Of a stretch of 64,000 bases of DNA, positions 47,842-57,403 are shown piece by piece. The number at the start of each line of letters is the position of its first letter. Position 1 is the stretch's first letter. The notes below the pieces were generated by a model. That model did no database searches. It saw only the letters and a list, made by a program, of their open reading frames with translations, and was not told the DNA's origin. The translations under genes and the position numbers were made by a program. The DNA comes from Martinezella rhizogenes. Lineage in GTDB: Bacteria; Pseudomonadota; Alphaproteobacteria; Rhizobiales; Rhizobiaceae. The stretch is from contig NZ_SGNY01000002.1 in the NCBI RefSeq assembly GCF_007002745.1, positions 186,001-250,000 of the forward strand, written 5' to 3'.

Positions 47842-48801
47842 ATGGGCAGGCTAAACGAACTTCGAATGATATCCCGCGTGGCGCAGATGTATTTCAGCGA
47901 GCACAAAAGGCAGGCGGAAATTGCGCAGCATCTCAACCTGTCGCAGGCCACCGTCTCGCGCATGTTGAAGCGTGCCGAGGCGGAAGGCATCGTCCGCACC
48001 AGCATCATTCCGCCGCCCGGCACCTATAGCGATCTGGAAGCGCAGCTGCGCGAACGTTTCGACCTGCCGGAAGCCATCGTTGTCGATTGCAGCGAGGATC
48101 GCGACGGCGCAATCATGGCCCGCATTGGCGAGGCAGCGGCGCATTTTCTCGAGGTAACGCTGTCGCAGAATGAGATCATCGGCGTCTCCAGCTGGAGCCA
48201 GACAATCTTCAAGATGGTGGAGAACATCCACCCGCTTAAAGGTGCCAAGGCGCGCTACATCGTCCAGACGCTGGGCGGCATGGGCGATCCTTCCGTGCAG
48301 ACGCATGCGACCCAGATCACCACCCGGCTGGCGCGGCTGACGGAGGCCGAACCGAAACTGCTGCCGGTGCCGGGCGTCGCCACCTCGCGCGAAGCCAAGC
48401 TCTTGATGCTCGCCGATCCCTTCGTGCGCGAAACCATCGATCTTTTCGGGTCGATCACGCTCGCCATCGTCGGCGTCGGCGCCGTCGAACCATCGGAGCT
48501 TCTCGCCCGTTCTGGCAACATCTTTTCCGCCAAGGAACTGGCCGATCTCGCCCAGGCGGGTGCGGTGGGCGACATCTCGCTGCGCTTCTTCGACAGGCAA
48601 GGCAAGCCGGTGAAGACGCCGCTCGACGACCGGGTCATCGGCCTGCCGCTGGAAAACCTCTCCAATGTCGACCGCGTCATTGCGCTGGCCGGAGGCTCGA
48701 AAAAGACCGAGGCGATTGCCGGCGCACTCAGAACCGGTGTGATCGACGTGCTCGTCACCGATAAATTCACCGCCGAACGACTGGTCGGCAAGGAAACATA
48801 G
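47842..48801 (+). CDS. SorC/DeoR-type sugar-responsive regulator
   Basis: A 319-residue regulator. N-terminal helix-turn-helix at about 26-50 (QAEIAQHLNLSQATVSRMLKRAEAEGIV) and a C-terminal sugar-phosphate-binding (SorC/CggR) domain with GVSSWSQTIFKMVENI and VIALAGGSKKTEAIAGALRTGVIDVLVTD. Encoded 20 bp after the kinase with GGAGGG before the ATG. Likely the local repressor or activator, perhaps acting at the 44281 palindrome. Confidence 0.92.
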   Translation: MGRLNELRMISRVAQMYFSEHKRQAEIAQHLNLSQATVSRMLKRAEAEGIVRTSIIPPPGTYSDLEAQLRERFDLPEAIVVDCSEDRDGAIMARIGEAAAHFLEVTLSQNEIIGVSSWSQTIFKMVENIHPLKGAKARYIVQTLGGMGDPSVQTHATQITTRLARLTEAEPKLLPVPGVATSREAKLLMLADPFVRETIDLFGSITLAIVGVGAVEPSELLARSGNIFSAKELADLAQAGAVGDISLRFFDRQGKPVKTPLDDRVIGLPLENLSNVDRVIALAGGSKKTEAIAGALRTGVIDVLVTDKFTAERLVGKET

Positions 48802-48825
48802 CCGAAATCCCATAAAGGAGGAGAC

Positions 48826-49611
48826 ATGAGGCGCTTTGAAGGTCAATCCGTATTCGTGACCGGAGGCAATAAGGGCATCGGATACGGCATCGCCCGCCGT
48901 TTTGCCGAGGAAGGCGCGAAAGTCGCCATCGCCTCTGTCGACAGGGACACGCATGACGCCGCCAAAAAACTGGCGGACGAAACCGGCGCCGTCACACACG
49001 GCGTCATCCTCGATGTGCGCGACGCGGCAGCCGTGCGCGAGGCCTATGGTGCTGCCGAAGAAGCGATCGGCGCGCTTTCCATCTCCGTCCAGAATGCCGG
49101 CGTCATCACCATTTCCAAGATCGAGGAACTGACGCAGGAACAGTGGGATTTCAATCTCGACGTCAACACCAAGGGCGCGTTCCTCTGCTGCCAGGAGGCG
49201 ATCCGCCGCTTCCGCGAAAGCGGCATCAAAGGTCGTCTCGTCAACACCGCTTCCGGCCAGGCGCGTCAGGGCTTCATCTATACCCCGCATTATGCCGCCT
49301 CGAAATTCGGCGTTATCGGCCTGACGCAAAGCCTTGCCAAGGAACTGGCGCCTGAGGGCATCACCGTCAACGCCATTTGCCCGGGCATCATCCACACCGA
49401 AATGTGGGACTATAACGACCGCGTCTGGGGCCAGATGTTGGGCGATTACAAGCCGGGCGAACTAATGGCCGAATGGGTACGCAACATCCCCATGCGCCGC
49501 GCCGGAACGCCTGCCGAAGTGGCCGCACTGGTGGCGTTTCTGGCGTCCGAAGATGCGGCATACATCACCGGCCAGACGATCAATGTCGATGGTGGGTTGA
49601 TCATGTCTTGA
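48826..49611 (+). CDS. Short-chain dehydrogenase (polyol/sugar type)
   Basis: A 261-residue classical SDR. Cofactor motif VTGGNKGIGYG at 11-21, the catalytic Ser-Tyr-Lys with YAASKFG at about 155, and the NAICPGIIHTEMW loop. The length and pattern fit sorbitol/xylitol/ketose reductase-like enzymes. Last gene of the plus-strand locus, 24 bp after the regulator, with AAGGAGGAG ribosome-binding site. A second SDR closes the divergent transport operon. Confidence 0.9.
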   Translation: MRRFEGQSVFVTGGNKGIGYGIARRFAEEGAKVAIASVDRDTHDAAKKLADETGAVTHGVILDVRDAAAVREAYGAAEEAIGALSISVQNAGVITISKIEELTQEQWDFNLDVNTKGAFLCCQEAIRRFRESGIKGRLVNTASGQARQGFIYTPHYAASKFGVIGLTQSLAKELAPEGITVNAICPGIIHTEMWDYNDRVWGQMLGDYKPGELMAEWVRNIPMRRAGTPAEVAALVAFLASEDAAYITGQTINVDGGLIMS

Positions 49612-49647
49612 GGCTTGTTTGGGAACTGGGCAGCACGCCCCGATCTC

Positions 49648-49764
49648 CCTCATCCCTGTGCCTGTCACAGGGATCCAGCCAGCCCAAGTCCTTGGGCTGA
49701 AAAGAGCCTCCCCGCCGCGCAGACGCGCGTCGGCTGGATTCCTGTGACAGGCACAGGAACGAGG
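49648..49764. repeat. Palindromic intergenic repeat, family B copy 2
   Basis: Outer arms CCTCATCCCTGTGCCTGTCA and ...GACAGGCACAGGAACGAGG; inner hairpins CAGCCCAAG/CTTGGGCTG and the CCGCCGCGCAGACGCGC segment match copy 1 at 917 almost exactly, whereas the outer arms differ but remain self-complementary. Confidence 0.82.
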
Positions 49765-49779
49765 GGAATGCGGATGCCG

Positions 49780-50541
49780 TCAGTTACGCAGCCGATACCC
49801 GGTCTTGAACATCCAGGCGACAACGCCAAGGCAGAGCCCCAGAAACAACGTGATCATCGCAAGGCTGATGACGGGATTGACGTCGGCGATCTCGTAAAAG
49901 CTCCAGCGGAAACCGCTGATGAGATAAAGCACCGGATTGAAGTGGCTGACCGTCTGCCAGAAGGGCGGCAGCATGTCGATGGAATAGAAGCTGCCACCGA
50001 GGAAGGTCAATGGCGGCACCACCAGCATGGGAATGAGATTCAGCTGCTCGAAATTCGTCGCCCATATGCCGATGATGAAACCGAACAGGCTGAAACTGAC
50101 AGCCGTCAGCACGAAGAACAGCACCATCATGAACGGGTGGGCAATGTGGATATCCACGAAGAACGTGGCCGTGATCAGAATGATCGTGCCGATCATCAGC
50201 CCCTTGGTCGCCGCCGCCCCGACATAACCGGCGACGATTTCCGTCATCGAGACGGGCGCGGACAATATCTCATAGACCGTGCCAGTAAATTTCGGGAAAT
50301 AGATGCCGAAGGAGCCGTTGCTGATACATTGAGTCAGAAGCGTCAGCATGATCAGGCCGGGCGTTATGAAAGCGCCATAGGAAACGCCGCCAACTTCCTG
50401 AATCCGCGAGCCGATCGCGGTTCCAAACACGATGAAATAGAGCGAGGTGGAAATGACCGGAGACACCACGCTCTGCAACAGGGTGCGCCGCGTGCGCGCC
50501 ATTTCGAAAAGATAGATGGCCTTGATGGCTTCGAAATTCAT
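49780..50541 (-). CDS. ABC-2 type exporter permease
   Basis: A 253-residue six-helix permease. Blocks: [35 protein letters not shown] and the P-loop-like [23 protein letters not shown]. Pairs with the ATPase gene, which it overlaps by 4 bp. The class exports polysaccharide, drugs or lipids; substrate not apparent. Confidence 0.88.
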   Translation of the reverse strand: MNFEAIKAIYLFEMARTRRTLLQSVVSPVISTSLYFIVFGTAIGSRIQEVGGVSYGAFITPGLIMLTLLTQCISNGSFGIYFPKFTGTVYEILSAPVSMTEIVAGYVGAAATKGLMIGTIILITATFFVDIHIAHPFMMVLFFVLTAVSFSLFGFIIGIWATNFEQLNLIPMLVVPPLTFLGGSFYSIDMLPPFWQTVSHFNPVLYLISGFRWSFYEIADVNPVISLAMITLFLGLCLGVVAWMFKTGYRLRN

Positions 50542-51464
50542 TTCTGGTCTCCCACCAGCGAAACGAAAATATCCTCCAGCGAACTCTGTCGCGTGGAAAT
50601 ATCCTTGAAGTGGATGTTGGCGGCGGAAAGGGCACCCAGAAGATCGGCCATGCGCCCCTGCTCGCCATTATCCTCGATTTCATAGGTGATGGTGCAGCGA
50701 TCGTCTGAAAGCGTAAGCCCGAAGGGCGCAAGGCTTTCCGGCAACTGCTCCACCGGCTGCGCGAGTTCAAGGAAAAGCTGCTTGCGGCCGAGTTTCTTCA
50801 TCAGCGCCGTCTTTTCCTCGACCAGCAGCAACTCGCCACCATTGATGACGCCCACGCGGTCGGCGATCTCTTCCGCCTCTTCGATGTAGTGCGTCGTGAG
50901 GATGATGGTGACGCCCTTGGCGCGCAGCTCGGAGACGACATTCCACATGTCACGGCGCAGGGTCACATCCACACCGGCGGTCGGCTCGTCGAGGAACAGC
51001 ACCTTTGGCTCATGCGCCAGCGCCTTGGCAATCAGCACACGCCGTTTCATGCCGCCGGAAAGCTCCCGCAGCATGTTGTCCTTCTTGCTCCACAGCGACA
51101 GGGATTTGAGGATGCGCTCGATCAGTTCCGGGTTCTTCTTCTGCCCGTGCAGGCCGCGCGAAAAGCTGACGGTGTTCCACACAGTTTCGAACTGGTCGGT
51201 CGTCAACTCCTGCGGCACGAGACCGATCAGGGCGCGGGTCTGGCGAAAATCCTTCACCACATCATGCCCGCCGACAAAAACGGAACCTTCACCCGGATTG
51301 ACGAGACCACAAACGATGGAGATCAGCGTCGTCTTGCCTGCACCGTTCGGACCCAGAAGAGCGAGGATTTCTCCCTCTCTGATATCAAGGCTGACGCCTT
51401 TGAGCGCCTGGAAGCCATTTGCGTAGGATTTGGTCAGATTCCGTATCGAAACAATGGCATTCAT
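50538..51464 (-). CDS. ABC transporter ATP-binding protein (exporter, drug-type)
   Basis: A 308-residue ATPase: Walker A GPNGAGKT at 38-45, signature [19 protein letters not shown], Walker [13 protein letters not shown], His switch [10 protein letters not shown]. The C-terminal extra domain (about 225-305) with ITYEIEDNG is typical of the DrrA/YadG exporter class. Start at ATG 51464 (MNAIVSIRN). Confidence 0.92.
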   Translation of the reverse strand: MNAIVSIRNLTKSYANGFQALKGVSLDIREGEILALLGPNGAGKTTLISIVCGLVNPGEGSVFVGGHDVVKDFRQTRALIGLVPQELTTDQFETVWNTVSFSRGLHGQKKNPELIERILKSLSLWSKKDNMLRELSGGMKRRVLIAKALAHEPKVLFLDEPTAGVDVTLRRDMWNVVSELRAKGVTIILTTHYIEEAEEIADRVGVINGGELLLVEEKTALMKKLGRKQLFLELAQPVEQLPESLAPFGLTLSDDRCTITYEIEDNGEQGRMADLLGALSAANIHFKDISTRQSSLEDIFVSLVGDQK

Positions 51465-51568
51465 CGCGAATCTTTCGAAAAACCGAGTAAGATGCACGCC
51501 ATATAGGCCGTAGAATGCGCAAATGCCAGCCCGGAGGCCTGAACACTGCGTTCGGCAATCGAGGAAAA

Positions 51569-52390
51569 TCAGCCGTAAACGCTGTAGAAAAACTGTGCCG
51601 CGACGAAGACCAGAAACACCCCGAAGGCCCGCTCCAGCTGCGTTTTGCTGAGCGCATGCGCCAGCCGGGCGCCATAGGGCGCGACCACGAGCGTAATGGG
51701 GATCAAGAGCACCACGGCGATCCAATTGATGAAGCCGGTTGAAAATGGCGGCAGGCCCGCATCACCCCAGCCGGCCCAGATGTAACCCAGCAGCCCCGGC
51801 AGCGAAATCAGCACACCGACGCCGGAGGACGTGGCAACCGCCTGATGGATGGTGCGCCCGTAAAGCGTCATGAAAGTATTGTTCATCACCCCGCCGCCCA
51901 CGCCCATCAGGCCGGAGAGAAGGCCGATGCCGGTGCCCACCAGAAACCGGACCGGATTTTGCGGCAGGTCGGAACCGAGATGCCAGCTCGCCCGGTTGAA
52001 GACCATCCGAAAGGCGAGCGCCAGTGCGATGAAGGCGAAGATCAGTCGCAGCGCGACGCTGGAGGCATGGGCGGCCACGACGGATGCGAGGATGGTGCCA
52101 AGCGGTACGGCGACGATCCAGCCCTTCAGAAGGTCGATATCAACCGCGCCCTTCTGGCGATGGGTTAGAAACGAGCGGATGGAGGTCGGCACGATGATGG
52201 CAAGCGAGGTGCCGAGTGAAAGATGCATGCGGACCGCTTCCGGCACATCCAGAAGCCCGAAGACATGGTAGAAAACCGGCACCAGAACCGCGCCGCCACC
52301 AATGCCGAACAGCCCTGCAAGAAGGCCGGCGATGACGCCGGCCGCCGCAAGCGCCGCAGCGAAGACCATTACCTCTGAAACAGGGGGCAT
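51569..52390 (-). CDS. TauE/SafE-family sulfite/anion exporter
   Basis: A 273-residue inner-membrane protein with eight helices. The [24 protein letters not shown] and [23 protein letters not shown] repeats are the two glycine-rich TauE signatures. Substrates of this family include sulfite, sulfoacetate and organic anions. Ordered alone; the divergent region upstream carries the orphan terminator. Confidence 0.9.
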   Translation of the reverse strand: MPPVSEVMVFAAALAAAGVIAGLLAGLFGIGGGAVLVPVFYHVFGLLDVPEAVRMHLSLGTSLAIIVPTSIRSFLTHRQKGAVDIDLLKGWIVAVPLGTILASVVAAHASSVALRLIFAFIALALAFRMVFNRASWHLGSDLPQNPVRFLVGTGIGLLSGLMGVGGGVMNNTFMTLYGRTIHQAVATSSGVGVLISLPGLLGYIWAGWGDAGLPPFSTGFINWIAVVLLIPITLVVAPYGARLAHALSKTQLERAFGVFLVFVAAQFFYSVYG

Positions 52391-52446
52391 GAAGGTGGGC
52401 TCCTGGCGGCCGTTGTCACAAACATGTGACCCTCATAGCGTATCAG

Positions 52447-52622
52447 AGACGGGCGGCAAGCCATGTTGGCCGCAGGTCAGTACGGCACGATGTCTTTTGC
52501 CGCATATCCGCGCCGGATGGACCACTTCTTGGGACCATGTCCCATTGCATGCCCTTGCAAAGACGCCGATATCCCCCCGATAAGGCAGTCTTCTTCACCG
52601 GCCTTCGGGCCGGTCTTTTTTT
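52447..52622 (+). ncRNA. Candidate sRNA ending at an orphan terminator
   Basis: A near-perfect Rho-independent terminator, stem ACCGGCC (52597-52603), loop TTCG, GGCCGGT (52608-52614) and seven T (52616-52622), points in the plus direction but has no plus-strand gene upstream. A promoter-like pair TTGTCA (52413-52418), 17 bp, TAGCGT (52436-52441) would give a transcript of about 175 nt. No known RNA family recognised. Promoter match is only moderate. Confidence 0.4.
52597..52622 (+). terminator. Orphan Rho-independent terminator
   Basis: A 7-bp GC stem with a TTCG tetraloop followed by a T-run; it is directed away from the neighbouring minus-strand TauE gene and therefore terminates a plus-strand transcript. 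Confidence 0.88.
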
Positions 52623-52811
52623 GTGCATATGACAGGGGCATATGTGTTGGGAGATGGATGCCAACGCCGTCCCTCCGTCATTGCGGCTCATCCTCGGGCT
52701 TCGGCGACGGGAATGACGGAAAATACACGGCGTCGCAACAAACGCCGATTTGCCCAGCGAATATCGTCCCGCACCACAAGGCAGGTCTCACCGAACGTCC
52801 TAGATGTTAGA

Positions 52812-53060
52812 TTTCAGGGGGTGTCCATTGGAAACTGGTCGAGGGTGCGTGGGGCCTACCCCCCTCTGCCCTGCCGGGCATCTCCCCCTCAAGGGGGGAG
52901 ATCGATCTGTGGCAAGGTCTCGCTCATCTCGAAGCTTGAGAATGAAGTGGAGGTAGCACCTCCTGCCGATCTCCCCCCTTGAGGGGGAGATGCCCGGCAG
53001 GGCAGAGGGGGGTAAGCCCCACACACCTCCAGTCCGCTGCCAATAGACAACCCACTGAAA
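52812..53060. repeat. 249-bp composite inverted repeat, family C2
   Basis: Inner perfect arms: CCCCCCTCTGCCCTGCCGGG with the CATCTCCCCCTCAAGGGGGG-type continuation at 52859-52910, mirrored at about 52968-53013. Outer imperfect arms extend to TTTCAG (52812) and CTGAAA (53060), including TCCATTGG / CCAATAGA. Central about 60 bp is unique. Size and terminal symmetry resemble a RIME2-like or miniature element. Confidence 0.78.
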
Positions 53061-53170
53061 ACTCACACCTGAAGCATCGGAACGAAAACTGCATTGCGGT
53101 TTTCGGAAAACCCGATGCTCAAACAAAAACTGAGAGCGGCGGGACCGATTTCGATTTATCTCTCGCTGCT

Positions 53171-54481
53171 CTAATCGCAATGCCTGTAACCCGACTTGCG
53201 GGTGCGCAGGTCGAAGTGAAAATGGTTCCAGTGGTTGGGATCGCTGCCCGGCCCGAGAACGGTCGAGAAATATTTGCAGCTGTCGGACCTCACCGCCTTC
53301 AGCAGCGCCTTTTCGCGGAAGGCGAAGAAGTTCTTGCTGCGGACGTCGATTTCCTTGCCGTTCTTGAGCGTGATGGTGCCGATATCGATGGCGTTGCCGC
53401 GCGCATGTTCCGACCACGGGTTGCTGGAGCGCGAATTCATCTTGCGGCAGGAATAGCCACCCATCGGCGTGATACGGCCGACGCCGGAGAGATAACGGAA
53501 GCGCGAGGATGGCACGAGTTCGAACTTGACCCATTTGGCAAAGGCAAGCGTGACCTGGCAATTAAGCTTCACCGCCGGGCGGATGGCGACGCCGCTGGCG
53601 AGACCGCTGAGTTCGATCGGATAATCGATGCCGCAGGTCGGACCATCGGCGATACGCGCAACATCGCGGAAAGCGACGCCAAGACGACGCAGCTCGGAGC
53701 GACAGGCAACTTCGGAGGAAGGCATGACGCCGGGCGGCATCGACGACCGGTTGCTTTGCCCACCGCGCGCCATCGGATCATTTGGCATCAACATCGCAAC
53801 CTCCTCCACCGGCTGGCGGCGGGAAGATGAGCCAACGGGTGGCGGCGGTATCAACCGCGATTGACCGGCGCTCTGCTGCCGGCGAGGAGGAGAAACGGCC
53901 ATCGGATTGTCGGTGCCGATACCATCCACCACCGGCTGCTCCGAAACACCTTCGGCAATATCGGCATCCTGCTCTTCCGCAAGTCCACGAACCGGTTCCA
54001 CGCCCAGCATGGAATCCATGTTCACCCCTCCCTCACCTTCGGCAATCTGGCTGCCGGCCATCGGTTGCGGAGACATGGTCTGACCTTGCGTCGCCTGGTT
54101 TGGCATCGCCTGATTTGACATCGTCTGCGTCGGGGCGCTGTGGCCGCTCGCGGCCATGCGCGCCTGATGCTGGGTGTCGAGTGTGGAATAGCCCTGTCCG
54201 CCCTGTGGCGATTGCAGCAGGGGGTCCTGCGAAGCGTAAGGCTCCGGCATCGGCTGCGACACGGCTGTGGGATAATCGGAGGCCTGCCCGGCCCGCTCGG
54301 CCTGATAGACCGCGCCTGACGGTGCGCTGTAGCCCTGCTGCCGCGACGACCTTATGGCGCTGACACGCGTGGTGCCATCCACCTCCGCCGGTGGCACGAG
54401 GCCTTCCGCCGAACACGACACCATGACCGTGGAAATCATCAGCAACGTCACAAGACGACGCGGAAGGGAAACATACGCCAT
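53171..54481 (-). CDS. Extensin-like family lipoprotein/secreted protein
   Basis: A 436-residue envelope protein. N-terminal hydrophobic signal (MAYVSLPRRLVTLLMISTVMV) ending in MVSC, a near-lipobox; a Gln/Met/Pro-rich low-complexity middle (about 55-250, repeats such as MSNQAMPNQATQ); and a C-terminal extensin-like domain (about 265-436) with CRSELRRLGV, SEHARGNAIDIG and HWNHFHFD, the metal-site pattern related to M15/VanY peptidases. Four cysteines in this domain. Peptidoglycan contact is inferred. Confidence 0.85.
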   Translation of the reverse strand: MAYVSLPRRLVTLLMISTVMVSCSAEGLVPPAEVDGTTRVSAIRSSRQQGYSAPSGAVYQAERAGQASDYPTAVSQPMPEPYASQDPLLQSPQGGQGYSTLDTQHQARMAASGHSAPTQTMSNQAMPNQATQGQTMSPQPMAGSQIAEGEGGVNMDSMLGVEPVRGLAEEQDADIAEGVSEQPVVDGIGTDNPMAVSPPRRQQSAGQSRLIPPPPVGSSSRRQPVEEVAMLMPNDPMARGGQSNRSSMPPGVMPSSEVACRSELRRLGVAFRDVARIADGPTCGIDYPIELSGLASGVAIRPAVKLNCQVTLAFAKWVKFELVPSSRFRYLSGVGRITPMGGYSCRKMNSRSSNPWSEHARGNAIDIGTITLKNGKEIDVRSKNFFAFREKALLKAVRSDSCKYFSTVLGPGSDPNHWNHFHFDLRTRKSGYRHCD

Positions 54482-54845
54482 ACGAGAACCTGTACCTTCA
54501 GCGGCCGCAAACGCGGCAATACAGGTCAAATTTTAAAGAAATGAGGTAAACGAAACCTTATTGGTTGCGGGAAATAACGAATGCTGTGTTTCGCGGCACG
54601 GGGAATGGTGAAGGGCCGTCGGAAATTGTATCAAAGGCGATGACGAAAACGCTGAAACCTCTCCTCACCAAACGACGCTTAAATCTTCCAGCGTCATCCT
54701 CGGGCTTAACCCGAGGATCTACAGCCGCACGAGGGATGGATCCTCGGGTCAAGCCCGAAGATGACGTCGAGTGTGGATGAAGGTCCGTCAACAAGCTAAG
54801 GGCGCAGCCAAAGCCGCGCCCTCCAATTACCCCAAGCGGATCAAC
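54482..54845. other. 364-bp gap without a gene
   Basis: Between the extensin-like gene and the chemoreceptor gene. Contains family A copy 4 and otherwise no coding signal. Confidence 0.6.
54693..54765. repeat. Palindromic intergenic repeat, family A copy 4
   Basis: GTCATCCTCGGGCTTAACCC arm and mirrored arm ending GAAGATGAC, same layout as the copy at 39643. Confidence 0.9.
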
Positions 54846-56660
54846 TCACGCGGCCCGAGAAACCTCGCGCCCTGCCCCCTGTCCAAGTTCGAAACGGGAA
54901 AGCAGCGAGCGCAGCTGCTGGCTTTCCTCGGCAAGCGTCTGGCTGGCCGCCGTCGTTTCTTCCACCATGGCGGCATTCTGCTGCGTCATCTGATCCATAT
55001 GGTTGACGGAGGTATTGATCTCCTGCAGGCCGGTTGCCTGTTCCCGCGCCGCCGTGGCGATAGAGTTCACATGGCCTTCGACGCGGTTGACCAGCGCCAC
55101 GATCTCTTCCAGCGCATCGCCCGTGGAACGCACGAGCGCGACACCGCCGCCGACCTCTTCCGCCGAACGGTTGATGAGGGTCTTGATCTCCTTGGCCGCG
55201 TTGGCGGAGCGTTGCGCCAGCTCGCGCACCTCCTGTGCCACCACGGCAAAACCACGTCCCGCTTCGCCCGCCCGTGCGGCCTCAACCCCGGCATTCAGCG
55301 CCAGCAGGTTGGTCTGGAAAGCGATTTCGTCGATGACGGAGATGATCTGACCGATGCGTTTGGAGGAATCCTCGATACGACCCATGGCATCAACGGCGTT
55401 TCGAACGATCTCGCCCGAGCGGCCGGCGCTGGTTTTCGTGTCCTGCACCATCTGCCGCGCCTCATTGGCCCGTTCGGAAGCGGTGCGCACGGTGGCGGTG
55501 ATCTCGTCAAGGGCCGCTGCCGTCTCCTCCAGCGCCGCCGCCTGCTGTTCGGTCCGGCGTGAAAGATTACCCGTCGCGCCGCTGATATCGGAGGCGCTGT
55601 CATTGACGACATCGCCGGTTCTGGCAATCGCCTCGATGGCGCCGTGCAACGCGCCAACCGCACGATTGAAATCCATGCGCAGTTTTTCATAATCCGCGCC
55701 AATATCGGCAAGCTCGACGGTCAGATCGCCATTGGCAAGCGCCTCCAGCGAATTGCCGAGCTGGGTCATGGCATGGGCCTGACGTTCAGACGCGGAGCGC
55801 AGAACCGTTTCATTGCCCCGCCGCGCCTCTTCCAGTGCCCGCTGCTGGTCAGCCTCACGGGCCTGCAGGGCGCTGCGCTCATTGACGCTGTCACGCAAGA
55901 CCAGAAGCGTCTTGGCAATCGCGCCGATTTCGTTGCGGCGGTCAGCGAACTGGATTTCGGCCGCGCCGTCACCATCGGCGATCCGCTTCATGCTCTGGCG
56001 AATAAGATCGATCGGTCGCGTCACGCTGCGCACGACGGCGGCTGCCACGCCGATGACCAGAAGGGCAGACAGAACGCACAGACCGATGTTGAAATAGGCA
56101 TCGCTCCAGAACACCGCCTCAAGATCGTCCACATAAACACCGGTGCCGACAATCCATCCCCAGGGGGCGAAACCGGCGACATGGGAAAACTTCTCCACCG
56201 GGTCCGGCGCACCGGGTTTCGGCCAATAATAATCGACAAAACCCTGACCGCCCGCCTTCACCGTGTTCACGAATTCGACGAACAGCGCCTTGCCGTTCGG
56301 ATCCTTGTTGGCGGTAAGGTCGGTGCCGTTCATTTCAGGCTTGATCGGATGCATCACCATATTGGGATGCATGTCGTTGATCCAGAAGTAACCGCTGCCA
56401 TTGCCATAACGCATCGCCGCGATTGTCGTTTTGGCCTGCTGCTGCGCGGCTTCCCGTGTCAGGCTGCCATTCTGCTCCAGACGATAATATTGCTCGAGAA
56501 TGGCAACGGCGGTTTCGTTCATCGCCGCAAGCCCGGCTTTGCGCTCGCGCTCCATCTCGTGGAAGGTTTCAAAAAGGCTGAATGTCAGCGCCGCGGTCAA
56601 TATTGTCAGAAACAATGCGACAAGCGCATAAAGACGCATAGATATCGTAACGTTTTTCAT
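54846..56660 (-). CDS. Methyl-accepting chemotaxis protein with Cache sensor
   Basis: A 604-residue chemoreceptor. TM1 about 10-30, a periplasmic single Cache domain (about 35-190) with [26 protein letters not shown] and [22 protein letters not shown]2 about 190-210, HAMP, then the signalling hairpin with tip [36 protein letters not shown]. The NNM..HP/PWGWI pattern resembles receptors for small organic acids. No C-terminal methyltransferase-binding pentapeptide. Start at ATG 56660 after GGGGG. Confidence 0.93.
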   Translation of the reverse strand: MKNVTISMRLYALVALFLTILTAALTFSLFETFHEMERERKAGLAAMNETAVAILEQYYRLEQNGSLTREAAQQQAKTTIAAMRYGNGSGYFWINDMHPNMVMHPIKPEMNGTDLTANKDPNGKALFVEFVNTVKAGGQGFVDYYWPKPGAPDPVEKFSHVAGFAPWGWIVGTGVYVDDLEAVFWSDAYFNIGLCVLSALLVIGVAAAVVRSVTRPIDLIRQSMKRIADGDGAAEIQFADRRNEIGAIAKTLLVLRDSVNERSALQAREADQQRALEEARRGNETVLRSASERQAHAMTQLGNSLEALANGDLTVELADIGADYEKLRMDFNRAVGALHGAIEAIARTGDVVNDSASDISGATGNLSRRTEQQAAALEETAAALDEITATVRTASERANEARQMVQDTKTSAGRSGEIVRNAVDAMGRIEDSSKRIGQIISVIDEIAFQTNLLALNAGVEAARAGEAGRGFAVVAQEVRELAQRSANAAKEIKTLINRSAEEVGGGVALVRSTGDALEEIVALVNRVEGHVNSIATAAREQATGLQEINTSVNHMDQMTQQNAAMVEETTAASQTLAEESQQLRSLLSRFELGQGAGREVSRAA

Positions 56661-56912
56661 ATTCCCCCCAACGCCGACGATGGCATTCCCATCAGCCGAT
56701 GTTAAAGTTGAAAAATTTATTATCATTAAATACGCATCTTATACGTTAGTATTATTCCCGGCCGTCTCCGTGAAACCCGTCGATACTCTCCACAGCCATT
56801 CAAAAGCGGCACGGCTGTCCGAAATTCGACGAGCGCGCGCCTGGCTTTAAAGGGCTCGTTAACTCTGGCGTCCTATCCTCCTTTGCCAAATATACGGTAT
56901 GGGAAGCACGCG

Positions 56913-57227
56913 ATGGCACGGCCGAATTTCCGCTTTACGCATTACGACCTGAAGGAATTGCGGGCTGGGACGACCATTGAAATATCGCTGTCGGCCGTCA
57001 ACAATGTGCGGCTGATGACAGGCGCGAATTTCCAGCGTTTCACCGAACTGCTCGACTTCAAATATCTCGGCGGTGTCGCGAAAAAATCACCGATCCGCAT
57101 CGCCATTCCGGAAACGATGCACTGGCACCTGGTGATCGACGCCGAGGGGCATAGTGGCCTGGCGGAGTCCTCGGTAAAGATGCTGCCGGCACAGCCGCAG
57201 GTCGCGCCACAGCGCAAAGCGTCCTGA
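56913..57227 (+). CDS. DUF1883 protein
   Basis: A 104-residue protein with the DUF1883 core: HYDLKELRAGTTIEISLSAVNNVRLMTGANFQRF, KKSPIRIAIPETMHWHLVIDAEGH. A small family seen in proteobacteria, function unknown, in other genomes sometimes fused to TIR-like domains. Start at ATG 56913; an upstream TTG would add ten residues. Stands alone, divergent from the chemoreceptor gene. Confidence 0.82.
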   Translation: MARPNFRFTHYDLKELRAGTTIEISLSAVNNVRLMTGANFQRFTELLDFKYLGGVAKKSPIRIAIPETMHWHLVIDAEGHSGLAESSVKMLPAQPQVAPQRKAS

Positions 57228-57403
57228 TTTCTTCAAAGCATTTCGGCTTTTCTCGGAAACGCCACACGCTCTCGTATCCTTACGCATTTTCCGAGCGTAA
57301 AAGCGCCACGTATTTTGACGGAAATTCACTAATAAACAAAGAGATAGCGCGGCTTTGCGACTCTTTTTGCCAAGCACATGATTCTGTTTGTGAAGAATGC
57401 CGC

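Larger units (their letters stand above)
52391..53170. other. 780-bp gene-free region
   Basis: Between the TauE gene and the extensin-like gene. It holds the possible sRNA (52413-52622), a degenerate scrap of family A repeat (about 52687-52718), and the 249-bp composite inverted repeat (52812-53060). The unsupported short frames here have no good starts. Confidence 0.7.
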
